Counted from the stretch's first letter, positions 1 through 5,149 are shown. The stretch is DNA of 9,763 nt from DATHWB01 sp035460965 (GCA_035460965.1 DATHWB010000369.1:1-9763); one strand, 5' to 3'. Notes: generated by a model not told the origin, from the sequence alone. A program made the numbers and translations.

Positions 1-201
1 GACGACCAGGTAGACGCGCTTTCTGCGGCGTTCGGGTTCCTGAGCCAGTACGAGGACATCAGGAGCGTGGTCGGCGGTGCCGGTGGCGCAAGCAGCGACA
101 AACCCACCAACCTGGTGGGAGGCGGCACGGTCGGCAGCTCCTCCTCCCGAGGCGGCTGGGCTCCGAACTATCCGACACCCGAGATCCAGAGGAGGCCCTG
201 A
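1..201 (+). CDS. C-terminal fragment of an unrecognised, probably phage-derived protein
   Basis: The frame is open from base 1 to a TGA at 199-201 and gives the last 66 residues of a protein that begins before the window. The first part (about residues 1-24) is ordinary mixed sequence containing FGFLSQYEDI. The rest is a low-complexity tail rich in Gly and Ser (VVGGAGGASS, GGGTVGSSSSRGG) ending in PTPEIQRRP. I recognise no domain. The stop abuts the ATG of the next gene, and that gene's Shine-Dalgarno AGGAGG (190-195) lies inside this coding end, so the two are probably co-transcribed. Because the neighbour resembles a phage connector protein and a tRNA attachment site follows, this is most likely another phage structural or assembly gene. 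That is inference from context only. Confidence 0.6.
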   Translation, partial: DDQVDALSAAFGFLSQYEDIRSVVGGAGGASSDKPTNLVGGGTVGSSSSRGGWAPNYPTPEIQRRP

Positions 202-480
202 ATGGACCTGACACAGCAGCTCCACGCGAAAGCCGCGTTCGTGGCGCAGACCGTCGCCGCCGAGGTCGAAGCCGAGTTGAGGCAGGCGGCGCCTGTCGAC
301 TCCGGCGAGTTGCGCGATTCGGTTACGGCGAGATCCGAGGCGACGCCGGGAGGCGCCGAGATCACTATCGAAGCGGCCGCAGATCACGCGCCGTTCGTGC
401 GGGAGTTCCGTGACGAATGGGAGCGGATGCGGCGCGACCTTCCCGACCGGATCGCGCGGGTGTGGGACTCTACGGGATGA
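202..480 (+). CDS. HK97 gp10-like phage head-tail connector / tail-completion protein (putative)
   Basis: This 92-residue protein has an Ala-rich helical N-terminus (about 1-30) followed by AAPVDSGELRDSV (about 29-41). That matches the APVDTGxLRxSI signature of HK97 gp10-like proteins, which sit at the head-tail junction or complete tails of siphophage-type virions. A short beta-rich segment (AEITIEAAADHAPFV) and an amphipathic C-terminal helix ending in DRIARVW follow. The length is at the short end of the family, whose members are often 100-150 residues. The start is well supported by AGGAGG at 190-195, 6 nt upstream, and the ATG directly follows the previous stop. Such genes are normally followed by major tail and tape-measure genes. 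Here the next feature is a tRNA 3' end, so this is the last gene of the element. The family call rests on the motif and context. Confidence 0.6.
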   Translation: MDLTQQLHAKAAFVAQTVAAEVEAELRQAAPVDSGELRDSVTARSEATPGGAEITIEAAADHAPFVREFRDEWERMRRDLPDRIARVWDSTG

Positions 481-503
481 ACTAGGCACCCAACTAGGCA
501 CCC
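480..503. repeat. 12-bp perfect tandem direct repeat next to the tRNA
   Basis: The 12-mer AACTAGGCACCC occurs twice head to tail (480-491 and 492-503), beginning on the last base of the gp10-like gene's stop codon. It lies about 30-50 bp from the 3' end of tRNA-Ala, on the phage side of the presumed attachment site. Short direct repeats at this distance could be arm-type binding sites for a tyrosine integrase or excisionase. No integrase is in the window to support that, so the role is inferred. Confidence 0.5.
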
Positions 504-514
504 TGGCCGGTGCC
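497..514. other. GC-rich hairpin between the phage gene and tRNA-Ala
   Basis: GGCACC (497-502) and GGTGCC (509-514) are perfect 6-bp arms around a 6-base loop. The first repeat copy (485-490) offers the same left arm, so two alternative stems exist. There is no T run immediately after the stem in either direction. For the tRNA transcript (- strand) a TTTTT run at 523-527 comes before the hairpin. It may be a weak terminator for either side, or part of an attachment region. Confidence 0.35.
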
Positions 515-532
515 CATCATCGAAAAACGTAG

Positions 533-606
533 TGGAGCTGAGGGGATTTGAACCCCTGACCCCTTGCATGCCATGCAAGTGCTCTGCCAGGCTGAGCTAC
601 AGCCCC
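533..606 (-). tRNA. tRNA-Ala (anticodon GGC)
   Basis: The reverse complement folds into a complete 74-nt cloverleaf. The acceptor stem is GGGGCTG / CAGCTCC with one G-T pair and discriminator A. The D arm is GCTC / GAGC with the loop GG. The anticodon stem is CTTGC / GCAAG with loop ATGGCAT, giving anticodon GGC (Ala, codons GCC and GCT). The variable loop has five bases, and the T arm is AGGGG-TTCAAAT-CCCCT. CCA is not encoded. The 3' end points towards the phage-like genes, which is the usual orientation when an element has integrated into the 3' half of a tRNA and rebuilt it. It lies 44 bp downstream of rsfS on the same strand. Within that gap TACACT, 13 bp upstream of the tRNA, is a possible -10 box without a convincing -35. 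Confidence 0.95.
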
Positions 607-650
607 AACGGGAACGGCGAGTGTATCAACCGCCGTCCGGCCGGAAAACT

Positions 651-995
651 TCAGGGACCGGCGACACCGACCTCCACCGGGACCCTCGGGGCGTCGCCCC
701 AGAGGCGCTCCAACCCGTAGTAGTCCCGTGGTGTCTGCTGGAACACGTGGACCACGAAGTCACCGAAGTCCAGCAACACCCACTCGGCCTCGGCCATGCC
801 CTCCCGCCGCAGCGGTTTGCGACCGAGTTCGCGCAGCCTCTCCTCCACCCCGTCGATCAGCGCCTGGACGTGCGGCCTCGATGTGCCGGTGGCGATGAGG
901 AAATACTCGGTGATGGACAACAGATCGCCGACAGCCAGCATCGTGATGTCGATGCCCTTCTTGTCGGCCAGGGCGTCGGCGGCGGCCCGGGCCAT
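651..995 (-). CDS. rsfS: Ribosomal silencing factor RsfS (Iojap/YbeB family)
   Basis: RsfS binds ribosomal protein L14 (uL14) on the large subunit and blocks 30S-50S joining when nutrients are short. The 114-residue product fits the family along its whole length. DKKGIDITMLAVGDL starts the domain, ITEYFLIATGTSRPHVQALIDGVEERL forms the central part, and the conserved C-terminal part includes LLDFGDFVVHVF and RDYYGLERLWGDA. The gene follows nadD by 51 nt on the same strand, a common actinobacterial pairing. The ATG at 993-995 has GAGGAAA (1004-1010) 8 nt upstream. A stronger site, GAGGAGG at 1021-1027, lies too far away for this ATG. It sits 7 nt before an in-frame GTC (1011-1013) that would add VEETLE, a plausible start of the family's first helix. 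The true N-terminus is therefore uncertain; the identity is not. Confidence 0.93.
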   Translation of the reverse strand: MARAAADALADKKGIDITMLAVGDLLSITEYFLIATGTSRPHVQALIDGVEERLRELGRKPLRREGMAEAEWVLLDFGDFVVHVFQQTPRDYYGLERLWGDAPRVPVEVGVAGP

Positions 996-1046
996 CTCCA
1001 GTGTTTCCTCGACGGGACTACCTCCTCGTTCCAGTTCCCGGGCATT

Positions 1047-1637
1047 CTACCGGGAGAGCTGATCTTGGGTCGCGGAGTAGAGCCCGTGGAACCGGATCAC
1101 GTCGAGAACCGGATCGGGGACGAGGAACCGGGCGGAGAAGCCGCTTCCGATCCAGTCCCGCAGCTCCGTGCTGGATATGTCGAGTGCCGGCATCTCCATC
1201 CAACGGGCGGACGGGACGACCCGCATCACGTCGTCCCGCGAGGTCCCTGGCCGGCCGACGACGGCGATCTCCACGCCATCGATCAGGTCCTGGCCCCGGT
1301 GCCACGACTTCAGCCCCGCTGCGGAGTCCGCACCCAACACGAGCACCGGTTCGTCGTCGACGAAAGACCGCACGGTGTCCCAGGTGTACGTGGGGCCGCC
1401 TCGCTCGGTCTCCCGAAGATCGACCCCGAAGTACGGGATCTCGCCCACCGCCGCCTCCACCATCTCACAGCGGATCGCGGCGGGCGTCACATGGCGGTCG
1501 TCCGACTTCTGCCATGGATCTCCGGCCGGCAGGAACGTGACGGTTCCCACCGCCAGCTGCTCCCACGCCGCCTGGGCGAGGGCGAGATGGCCGATGTGAG
1601 GCGGGTCGAACGTACCCCCGAGCAATGCACGCCGCAG
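1047..1637 (-). CDS. nadD: Nicotinate-nucleotide adenylyltransferase
   Basis: NadD joins nicotinate mononucleotide and ATP to make deamido-NAD, a late step of NAD biosynthesis in the cytoplasm. With the start chosen here the protein has 196 residues, normal for the family. GGTFDPPHIGH (7-17) carries the nucleotidyltransferase HxGH motif (H14, H17). LGADS (101-105) and DISSTELR (153-160) are the further conserved NadD motifs. The start is unusual. No ATG, GTG or TTG lies at the family boundary, but CTG at 1635-1637 has GAAGGA (1644-1649) exactly 6 nt upstream and gives MRRALLGGTFDPP. A second CTG is at 1641-1643. A GTG at 1707-1709 would add 24 residues unlike the family and overlap the upstream gene by about 70 nt. 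The chosen start overlaps nothing: the upstream stop is at 1640-1642. The gene is followed by rsfS. Confidence 0.9.
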   Translation of the reverse strand: MRRALLGGTFDPPHIGHLALAQAAWEQLAVGTVTFLPAGDPWQKSDDRHVTPAAIRCEMVEAAVGEIPYFGVDLRETERGGPTYTWDTVRSFVDDEPVLVLGADSAAGLKSWHRGQDLIDGVEIAVVGRPGTSRDDVMRVVPSARWMEMPALDISSTELRDWIGSGFSARFLVPDPVLDVIRFHGLYSATQDQLSR

Positions 1638-1639
1638 GA

Positions 1640-2107
1640 TCAGTCCTTCAATCCGGGTAGGGCGAGGATAGGTGGCGGCAGCAGCCGAATCGTCCCGCCG
1701 GCGGTACACCGTGCGTGCACCTCAGGATCCACGTAGCGATCGCCGCGTCGGACGCCGATGTGGAGTCCCGGGCGTCCGTGTGGAGTTCCGGCAACCCCGA
1801 TGGGATCGCCGCGGCGCACGAAGCTGCCGACCCGGGTCGTGATTCCCTGGAGGTAGGTGAGACTCACCCGGTACGAGTCTGCTCGGATCGTGACGCTCCG
1901 AGTGCCGGCAACGCTGCCGGCGAAGGTGACGACGCCGTCGAGTGGAGCGACCACGATCGAACCCTCCGGAACCGCCACGTCCACACCCCAGTGCCCGGCG
2001 TACGGGCCGGCGGGTGCAAACGGCTCCACCACAGGGCCAGGGAGGACGATCAGACAAGTGGCGATGACACCCAACACGGTGCTCCTCTCCCACCGCCCGC
2101 CGGCCAC
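1640..2107 (-). CDS. Membrane-anchored or exported M23/LytM-like protein lacking catalytic histidines
   Basis: The product has 155 residues. A hydrophobic segment at about 11-24 (VLGVIATCLIVLPG) is a likely signal or anchor sequence, so the rest should act outside the membrane. The remainder is a compact M23 (LytM) fold. HWGVDVAVPEGS holds the first zinc ligands H39 and D43, and GLHIGVRRGDRYVDP holds the third, H116. The two catalytic His of active enzymes are missing: the HxH motif reads G114-L-H116, and the YxHL motif is SLTYLQ, with no His. It resembles a short actinobacterial M23 group with an LHWG-type motif and may bind peptidoglycan or regulate a hydrolase. The start is a GTG (2105-2107) with a weak ribosome site. 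A GTG ten codons in is preceded by GAGAGGAG and would also work. It heads the nadD-rsfS operon. Confidence 0.75.
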   Translation of the reverse strand: MAGGRWERSTVLGVIATCLIVLPGPVVEPFAPAGPYAGHWGVDVAVPEGSIVVAPLDGVVTFAGSVAGTRSVTIRADSYRVSLTYLQGITTRVGSFVRRGDPIGVAGTPHGRPGLHIGVRRGDRYVDPEVHARCTAGGTIRLLPPPILALPGLKD

Positions 2108-2163
2108 ACTACGAGTTCGGAACCCCGCCGGTAACCCTCCACAGTCGCCGCAGCCCGTCGTTG

Positions 2164-2177
2164 TGTAAACGCTTCCA
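2164..2177 (+). promoter_or_regulatory. cre-like / LacI-family operator upstream of the GAPDH operon
   Basis: The 14 bases TGTAAACGCTTCCA match every position of the Bacillus catabolite-responsive element consensus TGWAARCGYTWNCW bound by CcpA. It is an imperfect palindrome around a central CG, as is usual for LacI-family operators. It is an A/T-containing patch within GC-rich sequence, ends 49 bp before the GAPDH-like start, and faces the divergent M23-nadD-rsfS operon. Its first six bases are TTTACA on the - strand, a fair -35 match. The regulator is not in the window. Actinobacteria use other LacI-family proteins rather than CcpA, so the binding protein is unknown. Confidence 0.55.
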
Positions 2178-2226
2178 CCGTTCGACTACCTTTGGCGTGG
2201 CCGACATCGCGAGGAGATGGTTCACA

Positions 2227-3255
2227 ATGACCACCGCACGACTCGGCCTGATGGGGTTCGGCCGAATCGGCCGCAACGTGTTCCGGATGATCGCCGACCA
2301 CCCCACCCTCGAGGTGGCAGCGATCGCCGACATCGCCGACCCGGCAGGCCTGACATATCTGCTCAAGTACGACTCGATCCACGGCCGCTTCCACAAGCCG
2401 CTCGAGGAGACCTCGAACGGATTGGTGATGGACGGCAGGGTGATCCCGTACCTGTCGGCGCGGGAGCCCGGCGACGCCTCGTGGTCCGACCTGGGCGTCG
2501 ACATCGTGATCCAGGCCACGGGCTCCTATCGCACGGCCGAGTGGTGCAGGAAGCATCTCGATGCCGGGGCACGCAAGGTCATCCTGGCCTCGACCCCCGA
2601 AGATCTCTCCGGCGACATCCCGACCCTGATCACGGGCATCAACGACGAAGTACTGATGGCCACCACGGACATCGTCGCCATGGGGTCGAACACGTCGAAC
2701 GCGCTCGCCCCGGTGCTGCGAATCCTCGACGACGCCTTCGGTCTCGAACGGGCGTTCTTCACCTCGGTCCACGCAATGACGAACTCACAACGACTGGCCG
2801 ACGTCCCGTCGGAGGGTTTCCGTCAGAGCCGGGCAGCGGGTGAGAACATCATTCCGCAGGCCACGAACTCCCCTGAGATCCTGATGAGCGTGATGCCGGA
2901 ACTGCGTGACAAACTCTCCGGTGCGGCCCTCAACGTGCCCGTAGCCGACGGATCCACGGTCGACCTGGTGGCCCAGGTTCGAGATGCCACCGACGTCACC
3001 ACGCTCAACGCGGCGGTGCGGACGGCGGTCGAATCCCGATACTCGACGGTGCTGGAGTACTCGGCCGACCCGATCGTCTCCTCCGACGTCCGTCAGTCGA
3101 CGCACTCCGGGATCTACGACAGCCTGGCGGCGATGGTCATGGGCGGCACGATGCTCAAGACGATCACCTGGTACAACAACGGATGGGGGTACACCGCCAG
3201 AGTGGTCGAGGCCGCCGAGCGAATGGCGGACTACGCCCTGGGGGTGCCGGCATGA
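2227..3255 (+). CDS. GAPDH-family pseudoenzyme (catalytic Cys replaced by Asn)
   Basis: This full-length 342-residue member of the type I GAPDH family has an N-terminal Rossmann domain with GFGRIGRNVFR (10-20) and the NAD-ribose Asp (D35). It keeps the active-site His in SVHAMTNSQ (H182) and a C-terminal WYNNGWGY (316-322). The catalytic motif SNASCTTNCLAP has become AMGSNTSNALAP. The nucleophilic Cys is N155 (codon AAC, 2689-2691), two substitutions from a Cys codon, and the second Cys is A159. The phosphate-binding loop TTTGAAKAV reads QATNSPEIL, and the conserved Arg of MRVP is N236. Phosphorylating GAPDH activity by the known mechanism should therefore be impossible, while NAD binding looks preserved. 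The start ATG has GAGGAG (2211-2216) 10 nt upstream. The stop overlaps the start of the canonical gap (ATGA). It probably acts as a regulatory partner subunit or NAD sensor (inference). Confidence 0.9.
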   Translation: MTTARLGLMGFGRIGRNVFRMIADHPTLEVAAIADIADPAGLTYLLKYDSIHGRFHKPLEETSNGLVMDGRVIPYLSAREPGDASWSDLGVDIVIQATGSYRTAEWCRKHLDAGARKVILASTPEDLSGDIPTLITGINDEVLMATTDIVAMGSNTSNALAPVLRILDDAFGLERAFFTSVHAMTNSQRLADVPSEGFRQSRAAGENIIPQATNSPEILMSVMPELRDKLSGAALNVPVADGSTVDLVAQVRDATDVTTLNAAVRTAVESRYSTVLEYSADPIVSSDVRQSTHSGIYDSLAAMVMGGTMLKTITWYNNGWGYTARVVEAAERMADYALGVPA

Positions 3256-4268
3256 GTGTCAAGGTCGCAATCAACGGATTCGGGCGTATCGGCCGCAACG
3301 TGTTCCGCATCATCCTGCAGCGGGACGATCCGAACATCGAAGTCGTCGCCGTCAACGACCTGGCCGACGACGACATCCTCGCCTACCTGCTCGAGTACGA
3401 CTCGGTGATGGGCCCCCTCGGCATGGAGGTCGACGTCAGCGACGGCGTGATGCGAGTCGGGAGACACTCCGTGAAGATGCTCATGGAGCGCGACCCCGCC
3501 CAACTCCCTTGGGGCGAACTGGATGTCGACGTTGTCGTCGAAGCGACCGGGATCTTCCGCTCGCGCGAGAAGCTCCAGTGGCACCTGGATGCCGGGGCGA
3601 AGCGAGTGATCCTCACCGTGCCGAGCAAAGACGAAATCGACGAGATGGTCGTCCTCGGGGTCAACGACGAGGTCCTCGACGCCACGGACCTGATCGTCTC
3701 CAACGCCTCGTGCACGACCAACTGCCTGGCTCCGATCGCCAAGGTGCTCGACGACGCGTTCGGCATCGAACGCGGCATCATGACGACCGTCCACGCGTAC
3801 ACGAACGACCAGAGGTTGGCGGACGTCCCCCACGCCGATCTGCGCCGTAGCCGGGCCGCCACCGAGAACATCATCCCGACGACGACCGGAGCCGCCAAGG
3901 CGGTCGGGAAGGTCCTGCCGAATCTCGAAGGGAAGCTGGACGGCATGGCGATGCGGGTGCCGGTGCCAGATGGATCGACCGTCGACCTGGTCGTCGAATT
4001 GAGCAGGGACGTGACGGTGGAAGAAGTGAATGCGGCCGTCCGAGCCGCAGCCAACGGCCCGCTGGCGGGGATCATCGAGTACTCGGAAGTCCCGCTGGTG
4101 TCCACCGACATCATCGGTAACCCCCACTCATCCATCTTCGACGCTGCCTCGACCCAGGTCCTCGGGGGCAATCTGGTCAAGGTGCTCAGCTGGTACGACA
4201 ACGAATGGGGCTACTCGAACCGGGTGGTGGACCTGATCGATCGCCTCGGTCGCCTCCTCCCGGGCTGA
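3252..4268 (+). CDS. gap: Type I glyceraldehyde-3-phosphate dehydrogenase
   Basis: This cytoplasmic glycolytic and gluconeogenic enzyme converts glyceraldehyde 3-phosphate, NAD and phosphate to 1,3-bisphosphoglycerate. The 338 residues are full length and all key sites are present: the Rossmann motif INGFGRIGRN (7-16), VNDL with D36 favouring NAD over NADP, SNASCTTNCLAP with catalytic C154, and TTVHAYTNDQ with H181. TTTGAAKAV (210-218) and MRVPVPDGST with R235 follow, as does WYDNEWGYSNR near the C-terminus. The start ATG (3252-3254) overlaps the stop of the preceding GAPDH-like gene as ATGA, with GGGGGTG (3239-3245) as the ribosome site, so translation is probably coupled to that gene. The usual partners pgk and tpiA do not follow; a GNAT gene begins 7 nt after the stop. 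Confidence 0.97.
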   Translation: MSVKVAINGFGRIGRNVFRIILQRDDPNIEVVAVNDLADDDILAYLLEYDSVMGPLGMEVDVSDGVMRVGRHSVKMLMERDPAQLPWGELDVDVVVEATGIFRSREKLQWHLDAGAKRVILTVPSKDEIDEMVVLGVNDEVLDATDLIVSNASCTTNCLAPIAKVLDDAFGIERGIMTTVHAYTNDQRLADVPHADLRRSRAATENIIPTTTGAAKAVGKVLPNLEGKLDGMAMRVPVPDGSTVDLVVELSRDVTVEEVNAAVRAAANGPLAGIIEYSEVPLVSTDIIGNPHSSIFDAASTQVLGGNLVKVLSWYDNEWGYSNRVVDLIDRLGRLLPG

Positions 4269-4275
4269 CACACGG

Positions 4276-4794
4276 ATGCGTGTCGAGATCCGACGGATCC
4301 GTGCGGACGAAGGGCCCGTCCTGATGCGGGTGAGGCTGCTCTCGTTGCTCGACGCGCCCTACGCCTTCGGTGCCACCTACACAGACACGATCCAGCGTCC
4401 GGCAGAGCATTGGGCCAAGCGGGCTGAGACCGCGTCGGCGGGAGGGACCTCGGCGGTCTACCTGGGAATGGCCGACGGTTCCCCCGTCGCCATCGCCGGT
4501 GCGTTCCAACCCGAGGATGACCCGGACTGCCGGCACGTGTTCGGGGTGTGGGTGGAGCCGGCGCTCCGCGGACAGGGACTGGGAAGAAGGATCGTCGAAA
4601 CGGTCGTGTCCTGGGCAGAGGGTGTGGGGGCGACACGCACCGAGTTGTGGGTGACCGAAGCGAACACCCCGGCTGTCGAACTGTACGAGGCGCTCGGGTT
4701 CGAGGACAGCGGCCAACGTCAGGCCCATCCGTCCGATCCCACCGTGATGGAGAGAAAGCTCGTCAGGCGAGCAGATCGAGCACGGTCTGCCTGA
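4276..4794 (+). CDS. GNAT-family N-acetyltransferase
   Basis: The 172-residue protein is predicted to transfer an acetyl group from acetyl-CoA to an amine; the substrate is unknown. The N-terminus (VEIRRIRADEGPVLMRVRL) is the typical first strand and helix. FGVWVEPALRGQGLGRRIVE (about 95-114) is motif A with the acetyl-CoA pyrophosphate loop RGQGLG. LWVTEANTPAVELYEALGFEDSGQR (about 124-148) is motif B, including the NTPAxxLYEALGF pattern. It starts 7 nt after the gap stop without a clear ribosome site, so it is probably read through from the GAPDH operon. Whether it modifies GAPDH or metabolites is unknown. Its last 32 bp overlap the end of the convergent receiver gene. Confidence 0.88.
   Translation: MRVEIRRIRADEGPVLMRVRLLSLLDAPYAFGATYTDTIQRPAEHWAKRAETASAGGTSAVYLGMADGSPVAIAGAFQPEDDPDCRHVFGVWVEPALRGQGLGRRIVETVVSWAEGVGATRTELWVTEANTPAVELYEALGFEDSGQRQAHPSDPTVMERKLVRRADRARSA
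4763..4794. terminator. Inverted repeat spanning the tail-to-tail gene overlap (possible bidirectional terminator)
   Basis: The overlap of the two convergent genes runs from the receiver's stop (TCA on +, 4763-4765) to the GNAT stop (TGA, 4792-4794). It forms a stem of TCAG + GCAGA against TCTGC + CTGA: nine pairs with a 4-base bulge (GCGA) and a 10-base loop. Alternatively TCAGGC pairs with GCCTGA. There is no T run on the + side and only a mixed CTTTCTCT stretch on the - side. Termination in either direction is therefore possible but unproven. Confidence 0.4.
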
Positions 4795-5128
4795 AGTCGT
4801 TCGGCTGGAAGGGCTTGGTCACGAAGGCGTCCGCCCCTCCCTCGTCCGCCCGTCGCCGGGACTCTTCCTCGGCGTGGGCGGTGAGCACCACCACCGGGAG
4901 CGAACGGGTCGACGGGTCGTTGCGGATGTGATCGAGCACCTGCCAGCCGTCCATGCCGGGGAGGCCGATGTCCAGCACGAGAAGATCCGGGGACTCCGTC
5001 CTCACCGCTTCCAGCCCGCTGGGGCCATCCTCGCTCATGTGGATGTCGAGATCGGCAGCACGCAGGCACACCTCGATCAGGCGGCGGATGACCGCCGAAT
5101 CTTCGATCACCAGGATTCGCTGACCCAC
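4763..5128 (-). CDS. Stand-alone receiver-domain response regulator (CheY-like)
   Basis: The 121-residue protein is a single phosphoacceptor receiver domain with no output domain. The acidic pocket is E9-D10 in ILVIEDSA, the phosphorylated Asp is D53 in LLVLDIGLPGMDG, the switch Thr is T83 in VVLTAHA, and the conserved Lys is K105 in VTKPFQP. It should be phosphorylated by a histidine kinase and work by protein-protein contact; no kinase is in the window. The start is GTG (5126-5128) with a GAGGGAGAG ribosome site just upstream. It lies 68 bp downstream of the VWA gene on the same strand and is probably the last gene of the MoxR-VWA operon. Its 3' end overlaps the GNAT gene by 32 bp on the opposite strand. 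Confidence 0.93.
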   Translation of the reverse strand: MGQRILVIEDSAVIRRLIEVCLRAADLDIHMSEDGPSGLEAVRTESPDLLVLDIGLPGMDGWQVLDHIRNDPSTRSLPVVVLTAHAEEESRRRADEGGADAFVTKPFQPNDFRQTVLDLLA

Positions 5129-5149
5129 TGGGCTCTCCCTCTCGTACTA

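Noticed and set aside
631..650. CCGGCCGG palindrome after rsfS as a terminator
   Set aside because: The stem is too short, self-complementary with no loop, and the T run precedes rather than follows it on the rsfS strand.
384..720. Short open frames across the tRNA (products containing RGSNPLSS or RGFEPLTPC)
   Set aside because: These are conceptual translations of tRNA sequence, a frequent annotation artefact.
564..1736. 390-residue open frame on the + strand opposite rsfS and nadD
   Set aside because: It is antisense to two well-recognised genes, begins inside the tRNA and has no family-like motifs. Long antisense frames are common in GC-rich coding DNA.
2161..2226. Upstream extension of the GAPDH-like gene
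   Set aside because: The extra 22 residues are unlike the family, would place the operator inside coding sequence, and bypass the GAGGAG before the ATG at 2227.
3183..3251. Upstream extension of the canonical gap gene
   Set aside because: It overlaps the previous gene in another frame, has no family similarity, and the ATG at 3252 gives the standard N-terminus.
2227..4268. Tandem GAPDH genes as a recent duplication or assembly artefact
   Set aside because: Only short stretches are nearly identical at DNA level (about 20 bp around the Rossmann motif). The proteins differ widely, so the duplication is old and not an assembly repeat.
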